Source of the DNA: Hominisplanchenecus faecis
Lineage (GTDB): Bacteria; Bacillota; Clostridia; Lachnospirales; Lachnospiraceae
Direction: 5' to 3'
Assembly: GCF_020687205.1 (NCBI RefSeq)
Contig: NZ_JAJEQE010000004.1
Coordinates: 1-64,000, forward strand
DNA: 64,000 nt
In this document: positions 50,669 to 60,638 of the stretch, one piece after another
Layout of the letters: each line of letters starts with the position of its first letter
How positions within the stretch are numbered: position 1 is the stretch's first letter
The notes under the pieces: model-generated
What the model was told of the DNA's origin: nothing
Databases searched by the model: none
Seen by the model: only the letters and a program-made list of their open reading frames with translations
Program-made: the position numbers and the translations under genes

Positions 50669-52918
50669 TCAGGAAACCCTCGTTTTGACTGCTTTTGCAT
50701 CTCGTTTGCTGATCCGCAGGCGATTTAAATGTACTTCTTTGTCTTTGTATATAGCGATGTCATCTCCGTTCGGTGTAAGCAGATGTACCTGCAAAAGCTG
50801 ATCTTTCGCATTCATTTTCATACCGCGGACACCGATTGCCGCCTTCTTTTTGACCGGAACTTCTTCCAGCATAAAACGCAGGAAATAGCCATCTGTGCTT
50901 TGCAGGACAATCTGTTCTTCCTCACCGATCAGTAAAACTGCAATCAGTTTATCGCCATCCGTAAGTTTTGTGGATGCGATCGTCCGTTTGGAGACATCAA
51001 ATTCCGTCCCCTCTACCTTTTTGATCATGCCCTGCTGCGTTGTAAACAACAGATTTGTGCTCTTGACCGCATTCAGGCCTTCGATGCGAAGAATTTCTTC
51101 TTCCGTGCTGGAATAATTGCAGAGATTGTCAAGCGGTGTACCTTTGTCACGGAAACGTCCATAAGGAAGATCTGCCACTTTCAGAAGATGCAAACGTCCG
51201 GTATCCGTAAAAATACAGAGCTTGTCGGTATTCAGGCAATGCACCACAAAGCGGTTTTCCGCATCTGCTGATTCTTTGTTCCGTTCATATACCGAAAGAT
51301 CCACGCTTCTTGTATAGCCAAAGCGATCGATCAGAACCACCACTTCCGCTTCCTCCATCTTCTTCTCTTCAAAAACAGCTGCTTTTGCATTCTCAATGGA
51401 AGTTTTTCGTTCAGAAGCATATTCCTTTTTCAGACGATCCAGATCTTTCATGATCACTTTTGCCATAGAACGGTAGTTTGTCAGAATATCTTCGTAAGCA
51501 GCAATGTTTTTCAGGGTCTGGGCATGCTCCGCCTCCAGTGCCTCGATTTCCAGCCCGATCAGTTTGTAAAGACGCATATCCAGAATGGCATTTGCCTGAT
51601 TCTCCGTAAAATGCAGTTTTGCCGCAGCTTTTTCAGATGCTTTGGTACGGAAACGGATTCCTTCTGTTATGCCTTCCACCAGACATTTTTTTACCTGATC
51701 GCGGTTTTTGCTGCCACGCAGAATCTCAATGATCAGGTCAATCACATCGCAGGCTTTGATCAGTCCCTCCTGGATCTCCTGTTTCGCTTTTTCTTTACCA
51801 AGAAGATTTTTATATTTTCTGGTTGCCAGTTCAAACTGAAAATCAATGTGATGTTCGATGATCGCTTTTAATCCCAGCGTTTCCGGTTTTCCGTTTGCCA
51901 CGGCAAGCATATTGACACCGAACGTGTCCTCCAGTCTGGTCTTTTTGTAAAGCATATTGATGATATTCTGCGTATCTGCATTTTTCCTGAGCTCCAGAAC
52001 GATCCTTATACCGTCTTTCGAGGACTGATTGGAGATATCGACGATATCTGTGGTGGTTTTGTTCTCTACCAGCCCTGCGATATCATTTAAAAATTTGCCG
52101 ATATTTGCCCCCATCATGGTATATGGGATCTCTGTGATCACAATGCGTTCTTTTCCGCCTTTGAGCTTTTCAATCTCCACACGTCCACGCAGGCGGATCT
52201 TGCCTGTCCCTGTCTCGTAAACGGAAAGCAGATCGTCTTTGTTGATGACAATGCCGCCGGTCGGAAAATCCGGACCCTGAATATACTGCATCAGTTCTTC
52301 CGTCGTGATCTTATGATTTAAAATCGTTGCCTTGACGGCATCGATCACCTCGCCCAAATTGTGCGGCGGTGTGCTGGTCACCATACCAACGGCGATTCCT
52401 TCTGATCCATTTACGAGAAGATTCGGAAGCCGCACCGGAAGAACCTGAGGTTCTTTTTCTGTTTCATCAAAGTTTGGTCCAAAATCCACCACATCTTTGT
52501 CCAGATCCGAGAGAAATGCATCCTGAGTCACTTTCTGCAGGCGTGCCTCTGTATATCGCATCGCCGCTGCACCGTCACCCTCGATCGAGCCAAAATTTCC
52601 GTGACCGTCCACCAGAGGCAGTCCTTTTTTAAAGTCCTGTGCCATCACAACCAGAGACTCATAGATCGAGCTGTCGCCATGCGGATGATATTTACCCATC
52701 GTATCTCCGACAATACGGGCACATTTACGATAAGGGCGGTCATAGCGAATGCCCAGTTCATACATATCATAAAGTGTTCGTCTCTGTACCGGTTTCAGTC
52801 CGTCACGCACATCCGGCAGTGCCCTTGAGACAATGACACTCATTGCATAATCAATATATGATTTTTGCATCAGCTCCGAATACTCTGTCCGGATGATCTG
52901 TTCCTGTTCTCTATCCAT
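50669..52918 (-). CDS. parC: Type II topoisomerase subunit A (ParC/GyrA-like)
   Basis: The 749-residue DNA-cleaving subunit has the quinolone-region motif YHPHGDSSIYESLV (about 77-90) and the catalytic Tyr in AAMRYTEARL (about 120). A coiled-coil tower and a C-terminal beta-pinwheel domain follow. The GyrA box (QRRGGKG-like) is not seen in the C-terminal domain, which favours a topoisomerase IV or a gyrase-like second enzyme over true GyrA. The partner subunit lies 91 bases upstream on the same strand. Confidence 0.85.
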   Translation of the reverse strand: MDREQEQIIRTEYSELMQKSYIDYAMSVIVSRALPDVRDGLKPVQRRTLYDMYELGIRYDRPYRKCARIVGDTMGKYHPHGDSSIYESLVVMAQDFKKGLPLVDGHGNFGSIEGDGAAAMRYTEARLQKVTQDAFLSDLDKDVVDFGPNFDETEKEPQVLPVRLPNLLVNGSEGIAVGMVTSTPPHNLGEVIDAVKATILNHKITTEELMQYIQGPDFPTGGIVINKDDLLSVYETGTGKIRLRGRVEIEKLKGGKERIVITEIPYTMMGANIGKFLNDIAGLVENKTTTDIVDISNQSSKDGIRIVLELRKNADTQNIINMLYKKTRLEDTFGVNMLAVANGKPETLGLKAIIEHHIDFQFELATRKYKNLLGKEKAKQEIQEGLIKACDVIDLIIEILRGSKNRDQVKKCLVEGITEGIRFRTKASEKAAAKLHFTENQANAILDMRLYKLIGLEIEALEAEHAQTLKNIAAYEDILTNYRSMAKVIMKDLDRLKKEYASERKTSIENAKAAVFEEKKMEEAEVVVLIDRFGYTRSVDLSVYERNKESADAENRFVVHCLNTDKLCIFTDTGRLHLLKVADLPYGRFRDKGTPLDNLCNYSSTEEEILRIEGLNAVKSTNLLFTTQQGMIKKVEGTEFDVSKRTIASTKLTDGDKLIAVLLIGEEEQIVLQSTDGYFLRFMLEEVPVKKKAAIGVRGMKMNAKDQLLQVHLLTPNGDDIAIYKDKEVHLNRLRISKRDAKAVKTRVS

Positions 52919-53009
52919 GTCGTAACTTTCTCCTTATTTCAATCCTGTTCTTGTGATTCTGCCATCAGATGCTTCATCTGTTCGAAGCGATTCTATATTT
53001 TGTTTCGTT

Positions 53010-54932
53010 CTATATATCCAGTTCTGCATCCTGAGCATGTTCATAAATAAATGCCTTTCTTGGTGGAACATCGCTTCCCATCAGCATTTCCGTCACATCC
53101 GAAGCCATACGTGCATCTTCGATCTCCACCCTTTTCAGAATACGTGTTTCCGGATTCAGTGTGGTCTCCCAGAGCTGCTCGGCATCCATCTCGCCAAGAC
53201 CTTTGTAACGCTGCAGCGTGAAATTGCCTTTATGTGTTTTGCGGTAACGCTCCAGTGCTTTATCGTCGTACAGATACTCTTCTTCTCCTCTGGAAGGCAT
53301 CGCTTTGTAAAGCGGCGGCATTGCAATATATACATGTCCTTCATAGATCAGATCCGGCATAAAACGATAAAACAGCGTCAGAAGCAGGGTTGAGATATGA
53401 GCACCGTCCACGTCGGCATCTGCCATGATCACGATCTTATCGTAACGGAGTTTTGTGATATCAAAATCATTACCGTATCCTTCTGAGAATCCACAGCCAA
53501 ATGCATTGATCATTGTTTTGATCTCGGCATTAGCAAGAACCTTATCAATACTTGCTTTTTCGACATTCAAAATCTTACCGCGAATCGGCAGGATCGCCTG
53601 GAAATTACGGTTTCTTGCCGTTTTTGCAGATCCCCCCGCAGAATCTCCCTCCACGATAAAAATTTCGCATTTTGAAGCATCGCGGCTTTCACAGTTTGCC
53701 AGCTTTCCGTTGGAATCAAAAGAATATTTCTGCTTTGTAAGCATGTTTGTTTTTGCTTTTTCTTCTGTTTTGCGGATTTTGGCTGCTTTTTCCGCACAGG
53801 AGAGCACGCTCTTTAATACTTCCAGATTTCGGTCAAAATAGCGGACCACCTCATCTCCTACCACCTTCGCCGTTGCTTTTGAGGCATCCTGGTTATCCAG
53901 CTTGGTCTTTGTCTGACCTTCAAATCGCGGAGCCGGATGTTTTATAGAAACAACCGCCGTCATACCGTTTCGGATATCTGCTCCGGTAAAGTTGGCATCC
54001 TTTTCTTTTAAAATCCCAAGCTCTCTTGCGTAAGTGTTCATCACCGTGGTAAACACGGTTTTGAAACCGGTCAGGTGCGTGCCGCCTTCTGCATTGTAAA
54101 TATTATTGCAGAAACCAAGTACGTTTTCATGGAATTCATTGACATACTGAAATGCACATTCTACATGAATGCCATCCGCTTCTCCACACAGATAAACCGG
54201 CTCGTGGATCGTTTCCTTTTTCTTATTTAAATCCCGGATATAGCCGACGATACCGTCCGGCTCATGAAACGTGACCGTCTCTTTCTCCTCATCCCGCAGA
54301 TCCTTGAATACGATCGTAAGATTTGGATTCAGATAAGCAGTTTCGTGCAGCCTGCTCTTTACTTCTGCTGCCGAAAAACGAGTCTTTTCAAAAATCTCTG
54401 CATCTGGAAGAAAACGAATCCAGGTTCCTGTTTCTTTGGTCTTTGCAATAACCGGGAGCAGGCCGTTTTCCAGTTCGACCGTCGGAATCCCTCTCTCGTA
54501 ACGGTCATAGTGCACGCAACCTTCACGGCTTACTTTTATTTCCAGCCATTCGGACAAGGCATTTACAACGGAAGATCCGACACCATGCAGACCGCCGCTT
54601 GTCTTATAGACCGAATTATCAAACTTACCGCCTGCATGCAGCGTCGTGAAAACGAGACGTTCTGCCGACATGCCTTTTTCGTGCATGCCCACCGGAATAC
54701 CACGTCCATTGTCTTTGATGGTTGCAGAGCCGTCTTTTTCCAGTGTCACTTCAATGCGGTCACAGAAACCAGCCAGATGTTCATCCACCGAGTTATCTAC
54801 GATTTCATATATTAAATGATTCAAACCCTTTCTGGAAACGCTGCCAATATACATCCCAGGACGCTTCCTGACAGCCTCCAGACCTTCCAGTACCGAAATA
54901 CTGCTGGCATCATAGGTGCTTTTTTTTGCCAT
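53010..54932 (-). CDS. parE: Type II topoisomerase subunit B (ParE/GyrB-like)
   Basis: The 640-residue ATPase subunit starts MAKKSTYDASSISVLEGLEA. It has the GHKL ATP site (EIVDNSVDEHLAGF, DNGRGIPVG, TSGGLHGVGSSVVNALS) and the TOPRIM motifs (EIFIVEGDSAGGSA, then IMADADVDGAHIS). The C-terminus carries QRYKGLGEMDAEQLWETT. AAGGAGG precedes the ATG at 54932; the longer frame to 54983 is not supported. Together with the A subunit it would decatenate or relax DNA. Distinguishing ParE from GyrB needs a tree. Confidence 0.88.
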   Translation of the reverse strand: MAKKSTYDASSISVLEGLEAVRKRPGMYIGSVSRKGLNHLIYEIVDNSVDEHLAGFCDRIEVTLEKDGSATIKDNGRGIPVGMHEKGMSAERLVFTTLHAGGKFDNSVYKTSGGLHGVGSSVVNALSEWLEIKVSREGCVHYDRYERGIPTVELENGLLPVIAKTKETGTWIRFLPDAEIFEKTRFSAAEVKSRLHETAYLNPNLTIVFKDLRDEEKETVTFHEPDGIVGYIRDLNKKKETIHEPVYLCGEADGIHVECAFQYVNEFHENVLGFCNNIYNAEGGTHLTGFKTVFTTVMNTYARELGILKEKDANFTGADIRNGMTAVVSIKHPAPRFEGQTKTKLDNQDASKATAKVVGDEVVRYFDRNLEVLKSVLSCAEKAAKIRKTEEKAKTNMLTKQKYSFDSNGKLANCESRDASKCEIFIVEGDSAGGSAKTARNRNFQAILPIRGKILNVEKASIDKVLANAEIKTMINAFGCGFSEGYGNDFDITKLRYDKIVIMADADVDGAHISTLLLTLFYRFMPDLIYEGHVYIAMPPLYKAMPSRGEEEYLYDDKALERYRKTHKGNFTLQRYKGLGEMDAEQLWETTLNPETRILKRVEIEDARMASDVTEMLMGSDVPPRKAFIYEHAQDAELDI

Positions 54933-55004
54933 ATTTTCCTCCTTGCTCAAAAACATGCTTGTTCTTATCACACCCCAAAACAAATGTTCTCTTATGGGGC
55001 AAAG

Positions 55005-55038
55005 AAAAAAGCTGCTTTGTTTTCTAACAAAACAGCCT
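55005..55038 (-). terminator. Intrinsic terminator after tRNA-Glu
   Basis: Minus-strand GGCTG-TTTTGTT pairs with AACAAA-GCAGC, followed by six T (55005-55010). Confidence 0.7.
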
Positions 55039-55044
55039 TCTTAG

Positions 55045-55116
55045 CAGTTCCAAGGGGAATCGAACCCCTGTTTTCGCCGTGAGAGGGCGACGTCTTAACC
55101 GCTTGACCATGGAACC
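55045..55116 (-). tRNA. tRNA-Glu (anticodon CUC)
   Basis: The 72-base sequence folds as a cloverleaf. The acceptor is GGTTCCA with TGGAACT (one G-U) and the T arm contains GGTTCGATTCC. The anticodon loop is CTCTCAC, so the anticodon is CUC (reads GAG). No CCA is encoded. It has its own promoter and terminator. Confidence 0.96.
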
Positions 55117-55153
55117 TTATCTTTTGTTTTTTGTCTTGCCTCAAGACTCCTTA

Positions 55154-55182
55154 ATAATATACCATGTTTCAGGAAATGTCAA
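55154..55182 (-). promoter_or_regulatory. Promoter of tRNA-Glu
   Basis: Minus-strand TTGACA (55177-55182) and TATTAT (55154-55159) are 17 bases apart. Confidence 0.85.
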
Positions 55183-55324
55183 CACCTTTTTTTAATTTTT
55201 TTAAACTTTTTTATTTTTTGGAATTTTCACGTTTTTTCTGCATGATACAATAATTCCAAAGATTCCAAAATCAAACATACAGAAGCATTCCTGTGCTGTC
55301 TTTTTAAGATACCAAAATGGTAAA

Positions 55325-55354
55325 GAAAAAGGAACGATACCGAAGTACCGCCCC
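55325..55354 (-). terminator. Intrinsic terminator after the 1603-residue protein gene
   Basis: Minus-strand GGGGCGGTAC-TTCG-GTATCGTTCC stem-loop followed by CTTTTTCTTT, about 45 bases after the stop codon. The tRNA promoter follows. Confidence 0.65.
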
Positions 55355-55396
55355 TCTTCTTTCATTTAATTATAAGTTTTCCATGCTTTGAAAATC

Positions 55397-58300
55397 TTAT
55401 TTTTTAATTTTAACTCTTTTTGCTTTGCTCATTGCACTGATCAGTTTTCCTTTGATCGTTGCAATCTTGTAGTAATAAGTCTTACCTGCCTTCAGACCCT
55501 TCTTGTTTGTAACAGAAGTTGCATTCTTTCTGGTAGTAGCTACTTTTTTGTAACCGCTGTTCTTCTTGGTAGAACGATATACAACAACTTTTGCACCTTT
55601 TACTTTCTTCCAGCTCAGTTTTGCGTTCTTAGATCCGGCTGTTGCTTTCTGGATCTTCGGAGCTTTTGCAAGTTTCACTGCTACAGCTGCACCGGCTTTG
55701 CTTACAACCTTGCCGTCTTTGGAAACTGCCACTGCGTAGTAAGAAGCACCTTTGACTGCTTTTTTATCTTTTACGGTCGTTTTGCCTGCTGCGGTTGTAC
55801 CAACCTTGGTTGCTTTGCCCTTTACTACACGGTATACATCGTAAGATGCTGCATCTTTTACTGCTTCTACCGTTACATTTACAACAACACCTGTTTTGGT
55901 AACTTTTGCTTTTGCTGCTTTTACCTTCGGTGCATCCAGAGCAACTGCAGGAGTCTCTGCCTTCTTCAGGGCTGCCTGTGCATTTCTAAGTGCCAGTGTC
56001 AGGCTTTCCAGGGTTGCTTTATCTGCATCTGCCGGAGCATTTTTCAGTGCCTTGTAAGCTGCATCAAATACTTTCCAGCTTGCTTCTTCATAATCTTTCT
56101 GTCCCGCATCTGCAATCGCTGCTGCGTCTTTCAGTGTGTTGGCTGCGTTTTCTTTTGCTTTTTCCAGATCAGCTGTTTCCTGAAGTACCAGAGCATCTTT
56201 TGCATCATTCAGATCTTTGATTGCCTTTTCAAGTTCTGCTACGGTTACTCCGTCTTTGCCCGGAACATCTTTCACTGCTTTATATACTGTCACTGCATTA
56301 TTATAAGATGCTACTGTATATTTGTTACCATTTGCCATCAGATCATCATAAACAGCTGTCAGCAGACTGTTCAGTTCTTCTTTCTTGGCAGCAACTTTGG
56401 TCTTCAGACCTTTCTTCGCATCGCTGATCGCCTGGATCGCTGCTGCGATGTCTGATTTCGATGCATTTGCGTCCTTTGACAGTGTATCTGCCGTTGCCAG
56501 AGCTGTTTTCAGCGGTGCGTAGCTTTCTTCTGTATAATCCGCCTCTTTTATATCCTTTACAGCATTGATCGCTGCTACCAGATCTGCCTTATCCTGTGCA
56601 GACGCTTTGTTTGTTGTAACAGTCAGTGTGATCTCTTTTGTGCTTGTCTTGGTTGCATCAGATGCCAGAGTTGCCGTTACTTTTACTTTTGCTGTACCTG
56701 CTGCTGTCACTGTCACTGCATTGTCTTTTACAGTTGCACCTGTTGTACCTGCGTCTGTTACTGTGTAGGTATAGTTTACAGTTCCGTCATGTCCTTCTAC
56801 CTTGCAGTCACCGGTTACCTGTGCTTTTGCACTCAGTGTTACTGTCTTGCTGTCTGCTACTCCAAGATCAATCGTCTGATCTGCAACACCTGTGATCTCG
56901 CCAACTACACAGGAGCAAACAATTTTTGCAGTTTTCGGGAATGCCTTGGTAACGGTCATGGTCTTTCCGTCTGCTGAAATCGTAACGGTTGCACCGTCTA
57001 CGCTTGGTTTGCTGATGTCAGTAAATTTGAATCCGGAAGGAGCCGTGTATACGGTTGTTGCCGTGTATACCGTCTCTCCTGCAAACTTGGCATCTTTTTC
57101 AAGAGCAGTACCGTTTGCTGACCATGTTGTCACTGCTGTGTATGGAATTGCAGAAATATCAGCATCTGGTGCCACCTTTTCCAGAGCGGCCTTGATCTCA
57201 TTATAAGATTTTGTCAGACCTTCTGAATAATCGGTGCCTTTGTAAAGTTTGATATCTGCAATCTTACCATCTACCTGATCCAGTGTAGAGTATTTAACAC
57301 CGTTTCCATCTGCCTCGTGGTTTGTACTCTTTTCAGTATTGTATCCGATTGTAAAGATACTGGATGCATAAGATTTAAATACAACCTGGTATCCATCTGA
57401 TGCATTTACTCTTCCCGGTGTAGCTTCACCAGCTTTTCCATCTACATAAAGCTGCATATTTGTTCCGGTATATACCAGTGCGATATCATGCCACTCTCCC
57501 CAGAAGGTATCGGCATCATATTTATACTGTATCTCCGGCCATTTACCTTGTGCATCGCAGCAGTACAGGATCACGCGGTCGTTTGCACCGTCTACCTGGA
57601 TACCATACTGAGAATCCATCTTACCAAGGATATTTACAACTTCATCAGTTTTATTGTTCAGTTTTACTTTTGTGCGAAGAACCATCGGTGTATCGCCGGA
57701 TACATCAAATTTATCATTGTTTGCTCCGTTGTTCGGTGCAGTCAGTCTTCCCTGGAATGCCAATACGCCGCCATCTACAACGACCGTTGTCGGAACGTCA
57801 TCTTTCACTTCCAGTGTAGCCGGTTTCGCAGACTGGTCTTCCATTGCAACATAGCTTGGTACTACTGCAGTTTCTCCGGCTACCGGTGCTGTATAAGAAA
57901 GCCTCGGTGCTGTGATCACAGAATCTTCGGCAACTGGCGGAGCCGGTGTTTCAGCTTTTTTCAGTGCTTTGATCGCATTTGCCAGTGTATCTGCGATTGT
58001 CTGAACATCCTCATCTTTTGTCTCGTCGGTAACAGCGTTTGCTGCATCCCAGGCTTCTTTGAATGTCTTGTAAGAATCCTCGGTATATTTATCAGCAGAT
58101 TCTACTTTTTCTGCATCTGCAAGTGCTGCTGCCAGAGCTTTGCGTGCTTCTGATTCTACAGGAACTGCATCTTTTTCACCGATCACGCCGAATTCTGCTG
58201 CGTTAATGAACATATTCGCCTCAGCACCGGCTGTCTTGATAACTTCAACTTTTACATCTGTGACATTTGCGTATTCTGTGCCAAATTCTAATGTTTTCTC

Positions 58301-60208
58301 AACAAAGTTCTGATCTGCACCTTCTGCATCTTTCTTTACATAAGTCCATGCAGCATCACCTTCTACCGTTCCAGCCAGAGTCCAGTTTACACCATTATCT
58401 GTGGATACAAAAACTTTGCATTCAGAAATTGCACCATTTGCAATATTTCCTTCTTTATCATAATGATTTCTCGGTATGTAAGTAAATGCTTTCACCTTTG
58501 TGGCTTTTGCCAGTGTAATGGTATATGTATTATTACCGGTCAGTTTTCCGTCTGCATAAGTTGCCTTTGGTTTGGATGAATCGCTCCAGTTTGTATGCCA
58601 GTAAGTATTGACATTGCCATCCAGTGCATTATTTATTGCACCATCTTCGCTTTTTGTTTCAACACTGTCGGCCTTACCAGTCAGCCCTTCCAGTTTTCCG
58701 TACTCTTTATCGGATGGTTTTGTTGTCTCTGCCGGTACGCTGAAAACCAGAGTCAGAGTCATGGTTTTTCCGCTGTCCTTTACTTCTGCGGTCACTTCAA
58801 GATCTTCTTCGCCAACTTTGATGGTGGACGGTTTGCTTTCGTCTGTGAATTTATAACCTTTTTCTGCTGTCAGGGTAGCTGTCAGGGTATAATCTTTTCC
58901 ATCTTCAAATTTTGTTACTGTGTTGCCATCGGAATCTGCCCATGCAGTTGCAACGGTGTACCCTTCCGGCTCAGCCGCAGTTACGTCAGCAGGTGTCTCT
59001 CCTGTTACAGGTGCGACTGCTGTAAGTACAGGCTTACTTATGACTTTGTCTTCTGCAACAACTTCTTCTGCTTTATAAATATCAATCGCTGCGGCATTAA
59101 TATAGGCATCTGTCTGATCGCCTGCTGAATGTTTTACTTCGATACGGATATGTTTTGCTGTTTCCGGCGAGAATGTCACATTTTTTTCATCAGAATTATT
59201 CTCCCAATCTGCTGTTGCCACCTGCTTCCAGTCTGTGATCGCAGAAACGTCATTAACATCTGCATTGGAGATATAAATATTGGCAGCGGTAATTCTTCCG
59301 TTTGCAACACCATTTCCTGATCCCGATCCCTGACGAGGCAGATAAGCAATCTTTCCGATCGTTTCAGAGCCTGCAAGGTTGATATACAGATTGTTTCTGG
59401 AAATCAGTTCAGTCGGAGTAGTCATCGTTCCAGGACGTACTATTTCAGTAAATCCTTCATCTGCGGCAACTGTTCCGCCGTTTCCGCCCCAGCTTGAATG
59501 GTATCCTGTAGCTTCATTGTTATCCACAAGATTCTTCAATGCTGCATCGCCCTGGGAGGAACACTCTGCTTTTGCCAAAATATTGCCACTGTCTATTTTT
59601 GTATTGTCATCCCTGTATACATAAAGTTCTTTGCCGGAAATAAAAGTATTGTTCGGATTACCTGCAGTGTTCAGTACTTCTATCTTAATTTCTTTCACAT
59701 CACTTATTGCATCTGTAAATTCTATCGTTGCTTTACTTTCTGTAAAACTCAACGTATATGGATCTTCCTGTACTTTCTTGAATTCTGCATTTTCGGCTGA
59801 TGTCTTATAATAAATATTGCATTTTTTAATCGTACCATTATTGCCTGCACCATTTGAAACATATTCCAATTTTTTGACAGTTGATGCTTCAGTCAAAGTC
59901 AAGGTGATATTGTTGTTCGAATTCATGATAACTTCGCCGCCCTGTTTAACCGGCTGATTATCACCTTCCCATGCTGAATGCCAGTAGTCGTCTGGGTTTC
60001 CATTTAATACAGCATTCATTGTATTTGTTCCATCAGCACAATCTGCTGAAGCTGTCAGACCCTCTGTAAGTTTTGTATAATTATAATTCTTTGTTTCTGC
60101 TTCTTCCGAAGCTGCAAGAGCACTCAATGCTCCAAGTCCGGATACCGGTGCACTTGTCACAACCATAGTACCTACCAGTAATCCTGCTAAAACCTGTTTG
60201 AATTTCAT
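55397..60208 (-). CDS. Very large secreted discoidin/LamG/FIVAR/Fn3-like protein
   Basis: The 1603-residue protein has a signal peptide (about 1-33). Three discoidin (F5/8 type C, CBM32-like) domains occupy roughly 45-190, 205-380 and 520-690. A beta domain with the AEKGYKFTDESKP pattern (about 395-500), a FIVAR segment (about 695-770) and a LamG-like domain (about 830-1000, with VVFKSYASSIFTIGYN) are also present. Ig-like and several helical FIVAR repeats (about 1200-1440) and two Fn3-like Lys-rich repeats (ending KAKRVKIKK) complete it. I see no glycosidase, peptidase or sulfatase motif, so it is more likely a glycan-binding adhesin than an enzyme. No LPXTG anchor is present. It has its own promoter overlapped by a palindrome. 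Confidence 0.82.
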   Translation of the reverse strand: MKFKQVLAGLLVGTMVVTSAPVSGLGALSALAASEEAETKNYNYTKLTEGLTASADCADGTNTMNAVLNGNPDDYWHSAWEGDNQPVKQGGEVIMNSNNNITLTLTEASTVKKLEYVSNGAGNNGTIKKCNIYYKTSAENAEFKKVQEDPYTLSFTESKATIEFTDAISDVKEIKIEVLNTAGNPNNTFISGKELYVYRDDNTKIDSGNILAKAECSSQGDAALKNLVDNNEATGYHSSWGGNGGTVAADEGFTEIVRPGTMTTPTELISRNNLYINLAGSETIGKIAYLPRQGSGSGNGVANGRITAANIYISNADVNDVSAITDWKQVATADWENNSDEKNVTFSPETAKHIRIEVKHSAGDQTDAYINAAAIDIYKAEEVVAEDKVISKPVLTAVAPVTGETPADVTAAEPEGYTVATAWADSDGNTVTKFEDGKDYTLTATLTAEKGYKFTDESKPSTIKVGEEDLEVTAEVKDSGKTMTLTLVFSVPAETTKPSDKEYGKLEGLTGKADSVETKSEDGAINNALDGNVNTYWHTNWSDSSKPKATYADGKLTGNNTYTITLAKATKVKAFTYIPRNHYDKEGNIANGAISECKVFVSTDNGVNWTLAGTVEGDAAWTYVKKDAEGADQNFVEKTLEFGTEYANVTDVKVEVIKTAGAEANMFINAAEFGVIGEKDAVPVESEARKALAAALADAEKVESADKYTEDSYKTFKEAWDAANAVTDETKDEDVQTIADTLANAIKALKKAETPAPPVAEDSVITAPRLSYTAPVAGETAVVPSYVAMEDQSAKPATLEVKDDVPTTVVVDGGVLAFQGRLTAPNNGANNDKFDVSGDTPMVLRTKVKLNNKTDEVVNILGKMDSQYGIQVDGANDRVILYCCDAQGKWPEIQYKYDADTFWGEWHDIALVYTGTNMQLYVDGKAGEATPGRVNASDGYQVVFKSYASSIFTIGYNTEKSTNHEADGNGVKYSTLDQVDGKIADIKLYKGTDYSEGLTKSYNEIKAALEKVAPDADISAIPYTAVTTWSANGTALEKDAKFAGETVYTATTVYTAPSGFKFTDISKPSVDGATVTISADGKTMTVTKAFPKTAKIVCSCVVGEITGVADQTIDLGVADSKTVTLSAKAQVTGDCKVEGHDGTVNYTYTVTDAGTTGATVKDNAVTVTAAGTAKVKVTATLASDATKTSTKEITLTVTTNKASAQDKADLVAAINAVKDIKEADYTEESYAPLKTALATADTLSKDANASKSDIAAAIQAISDAKKGLKTKVAAKKEELNSLLTAVYDDLMANGNKYTVASYNNAVTVYKAVKDVPGKDGVTVAELEKAIKDLNDAKDALVLQETADLEKAKENAANTLKDAAAIADAGQKDYEEASWKVFDAAYKALKNAPADADKATLESLTLALRNAQAALKKAETPAVALDAPKVKAAKAKVTKTGVVVNVTVEAVKDAASYDVYRVVKGKATKVGTTAAGKTTVKDKKAVKGASYYAVAVSKDGKVVSKAGAAVAVKLAKAPKIQKATAGSKNAKLSWKKVKGAKVVVYRSTKKNSGYKKVATTRKNATSVTNKKGLKAGKTYYYKIATIKGKLISAMSKAKRVKIKK

Positions 60209-60359
60209 ACGTTTTTACCTTTTCCTTTCATAAATATTTATGGCAGACATCTGTATCGCTGTCTGCTTCTCCCTGTGGTAACTGCTGTTACTGCACTGTG
60301 AAACATCTCATGCTGTTCCACTCTTATTTTATTCCAAGACTTCTTCGCCTCAAAATTAG

Positions 60360-60392
60360 GTATAGTATACTATACTTTTCATTCTATTTCAA
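60360..60392 (-). promoter_or_regulatory. Promoter with overlapping 16-bp palindromic operator
   Basis: Minus-strand TTGAAA (60387-60392) and TATACT (60364-60369) are 17 bases apart. The perfect palindrome GTATAGTATACTATAC at 60360-60375 covers the -10 box, the usual place for a repressor site. It would control the 1603-residue protein, about 150 bases downstream. Confidence 0.65.
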
Positions 60393-60549
60393 GTCTTTTT
60401 GTAATTTATCACCAGTTTTATCACCAATATTGCGTTTCTGTTTTATTATTTGTGCTGCTTTTTTAATTATTTTCTGTTATTTCCTGCATTTTTCGTGCAT
60501 ATCAAAACCATTTTTTTGAGAATTCTTTTGCTGCACAGGTATATCAAAA

Positions 60550-60585
60550 GCAGGTGTATCTGCTTTATACCGCTGATACACCTGC
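60550..60585 (-). terminator. Intrinsic terminator after the heptad-repeat protein
   Basis: A perfect 11-bp stem (GCAGGTGTATC with GATACACCTGC) is followed on the minus strand by TTTTG. The rest of the 430-base gap holds the next gene's promoter and leader. Confidence 0.85.
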
Positions 60586-60638
60586 CTGTTTTTTAAATCA
60601 TATACTATATGCCGGATATCACACCAGTTTGACGTAAA

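Noticed and set aside
55388-56455. 355-codon plus-strand frame antisense to the 1603-residue protein
   Set aside because: Its product is extremely rich in Cys and Phe, the expected shadow of Ala/Lys-rich repeats on the other strand.
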